The translations under genes were made by a program, and so were the position numbers. Positions 62,295-64,000 of a stretch of 64,000 nucleotides of DNA are shown here, piece after piece; the first letter of the stretch is position 1; the number at the start of each line of letters is the position of its first letter. The stretch comes from Vibrio owensii CAIM 1854 = LMG 25443 (lineage in GTDB: Bacteria; Pseudomonadota; Gammaproteobacteria; Enterobacterales; Vibrionaceae). The notes under the pieces are model-generated. The model saw only the letters and a program-made list of their open reading frames with translations. It made no database searches and had not been told where the DNA came from. Where the stretch lies: the NCBI RefSeq assembly GCF_000817815.1, contig NZ_JPRD01000043.1:1-64000 (forward strand), written 5' to 3'.

Positions 62295-63227
62295 ATGACC
62301 ATCGCAACAAATAGTGAAAAGCTTATGACTACTGACGCAAAAGCGATCAGCAAGCCAGGCCTACGCGAAAAACGCCGCGTAGACTGGAGAGAGCGCATCT
62401 TCCACGGCTTGTTCCTAACGAGTGCTGTAATCGGCATCGTATCATTAGCAGTTATCGCATACTTCATCGTTCGAGAGAGTATCCCAGCATTCCAAGAAGC
62501 GGGCGTCTCGGGCATCGTTCTAGGCCAAAACTGGCTACCACCGGCACTGTACGGTGTTGCAACCATGATTGTTGCTTCTATCGTTTCGACAGCAGGCGCT
62601 GTTTTAGTCGGTGTTCCAGTTGGTGTCTTAACCGCTATCTTCATCGCTGAAATCGCACCAAAGCGTCTAGCTGACATCATCCGCCCAGCGGTTGAGCTGC
62701 TAGCCGGTATTCCTTCGGTGGTTTACGGTTTCTTTGGCCTGGTTATTATCGTTCCATTGATTCAGAACGTATTCGATGTACCAGCAGGTAACACTATCTT
62801 GGCCGGTATCATTGTTCTTGGTGTGATGATTCTACCAACGGTAATTACGGTATCTGAAACTTCTATCCGCGCTGTTCCTCGTACCTACAAAGAAGGTTCT
62901 TTGGCACTGGGCGCATCGAAAATCTACACCATCTTTAAATTGCTCGTTCCAGCGGCTCGCTCAGGCATCATGACAGGTGTGATTCTGGGTATCGGTCGTG
63001 CGTTGGGTGAGACCATGGCGATCATCATGGTAATGGGTAACGCGCCGGCAATGCCAGAAGGCATCCTTGATTCGGCTCGTACGCTAACCGCAAACATCGC
63101 TATTGAAATGTCTTACGCAAGTGGTGTTCACGCGAACGCACTTTACGCTACAGGTGTGGTACTTCTGGTCTTCATCATGTCGTTGAACGCTGTACTACTG
63201 TACCTAAACCGAGAAAAAGCGAAGTAA
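62295..63227 (+). CDS. pstC: Phosphate ABC transporter permease PstC
   Basis: About 310 residues with six membrane helices. It carries the permease loop AVPRTYKEGSLALGASKIYTI and the ABC-coupling helix. The N-terminal cytoplasmic tail is basic (KPGLREKRRVDWRER). I chose the ATG at 62295, as the frame upstream runs through the pstS-pstC hairpin. It pairs with PstA. Confidence 0.93.
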   Translation: MTIATNSEKLMTTDAKAISKPGLREKRRVDWRERIFHGLFLTSAVIGIVSLAVIAYFIVRESIPAFQEAGVSGIVLGQNWLPPALYGVATMIVASIVSTAGAVLVGVPVGVLTAIFIAEIAPKRLADIIRPAVELLAGIPSVVYGFFGLVIIVPLIQNVFDVPAGNTILAGIIVLGVMILPTVITVSETSIRAVPRTYKEGSLALGASKIYTIFKLLVPAARSGIMTGVILGIGRALGETMAIIMVMGNAPAMPEGILDSARTLTANIAIEMSYASGVHANALYATGVVLLVFIMSLNAVLLYLNREKAK

Positions 63228-63249
63228 TCGCTCGTTAAAGGTGACTATT

Positions 63250-64000
63250 ATGGATCGCGCAAAACTGAAAAAAGCACGCCAGTTCAAAGATAATGTCTTT
63301 AACGCATTTGTCTGGATCTCGGCAGCACTAACGGTAGGTTTCTTGTTCTGGATTATCTGGTACATCCTATCAAACGGTCTACAACACGTAGATTGGAACT
63401 TCATTACTGATAACTACACGCGCACAGGTGAAGAGCACGGTATCTTCCCAATGATTGTGGCGACAATTTACATGGTTATCGCTTCTATCGCAGTGGCAGC
63501 ACCACTCGGTATCATGACGGCAATCTACTTGACCGAATACGCGAAAGTGGGCAGTCGTTTGGTGAAAATCATCCGATTCTGTACTGAGTCATTGGCGGGT
63601 ATCCCGTCGATCATCTTCGGTCTGTTCGGTATGACTTTCTTCGTGGCGATTCTTGGCCTTGGTTTCTCGATTCTATCGGGTGCATTGACGCTAAGTATCC
63701 TTATCCTGCCAGTTATCATCCGTACCACGGAAGAAGCGTTGATGGCAGTACCACAGACGTACCGCGAAGGCTCTTACGGCCTAGGTGCATCTAAGATTTA
63801 CACTATCTGGCGTTTGATTCTTCCGAGCGCAATGCCAGGTATCTTAACCTCGGTCATTCTAAGTATTGGTCGTGTCATTGGTGAGTCTGCTCCAGTATTC
63901 CTGACAGCAGGTATGGTTGCACGTATTCCGGATTCTTTATTGGATTCAGGTCGTACGCTAACCGTTCACCTATACAAACTGACTACCGAACTGTTTACCA
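63250..64000 (+). CDS. pstA: Phosphate ABC transporter permease PstA (cut by window end)
   Basis: The first 250 residues, opening MDRAKLKKARQFKDNVFNAF, with membrane helices and the permease loop AVPQTYREGSYGLGASKIYT. It continues past the window edge. It starts 22 bp after pstC. The next gene is expected to be pstB. Confidence 0.93.
   Translation, partial: MDRAKLKKARQFKDNVFNAFVWISAALTVGFLFWIIWYILSNGLQHVDWNFITDNYTRTGEEHGIFPMIVATIYMVIASIAVAAPLGIMTAIYLTEYAKVGSRLVKIIRFCTESLAGIPSIIFGLFGMTFFVAILGLGFSILSGALTLSILILPVIIRTTEEALMAVPQTYREGSYGLGASKIYTIWRLILPSAMPGILTSVILSIGRVIGESAPVFLTAGMVARIPDSLLDSGRTLTVHLYKLTTELFT

Noticed and set aside
1..64000. CRISPR arrays, tRNA or rRNA genes, integron attC arrays, intact prophage
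   Set aside because: No regular spaced repeats, no cloverleaf or rRNA signatures, no repeated attC-like elements and no phage structural genes were found on reading.

Overview
The window looks like the second chromosome of a Vibrio, most likely of the Harveyi clade (V. parahaemolyticus / alginolyticus / campbellii group). This rests on gene content and order: L-lactate genes, a UPF0397-type ECF transporter, and the run deoD, DUF523/DUF1722, MerR, photolyase, L,D-transpeptidase, Lpp-like lipoprotein, DEAD-box helicase, then pstSCA. I recall a similar run on V. cholerae chromosome II, but I could not check it. No rRNA, tRNA, CRISPR array or intact insertion sequence was seen.

Layout. 1-4150 is an AT-rich, decayed accessory segment. 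It holds a Septu-like two-gene defence module (HNH nuclease plus SMC/ABC-type ATPase), an unknown gene, a frameshifted IS3-family transposase remnant and about 500 bp of debris that abuts a truncated MscS-channel gene. From 5.2 kb the chromosome is ordinary: XRE regulator, glycosyltransferase 9, lldD/lldP with a divergent LysR regulator, a prolyl oligopeptidase, a YejF-type double ATPase, a LonB-like protease, a chemoreceptor, a porin, a PilZ protein and two small acetyltransferase/kinase genes. At 24.2-26.3 kb are aaaT and an isolated napGH pair behind a perfect FNR box. At 26.4-28.6 kb are small exported proteins, a candidate sRNA, a 32-residue ORF and an ArsC-ArsR fusion. At 28.8-31.8 kb are a hydroxyisobutyrate-dehydrogenase relative, a YhcH protein and an MFS transporter. 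At 31.9-37 kb are an ECF transporter and a yiaVW pair.

38-43.6 kb carries an overlapping pair of TPR/GGDEF genes, one catalytic and one degenerate, then a zinc-ribbon protein that resembles an IS1 InsA-type DNA-binding module, and deoD. 43.8-48.4 kb is a light/DNA-repair cluster (TGTACA-type operators, DUF523/DUF1722, MerR regulator, photolyase), then an L,D-transpeptidase next to its probable substrate, an Lpp-like lipoprotein. After the helicase come two overlapping tiny membrane-protein genes.

50.8-59.3 kb is the most system-like region. Five closely packed genes encode an exported S9 oligopeptidase, a TonB-dependent receptor, a secreted HExxH metalloprotease with a P-domain and a GlyGly-CTERM tail, a DUF1566 lipoprotein and a second exported DUF1566 protein. 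The order suggests capture and breakdown of an extracellular protein or peptide, perhaps under iron control. The window closes with a chemoreceptor and the phosphate operon pstS-pstC-pstA (pstA cut by the edge), preceded by Pho-box-like repeats.
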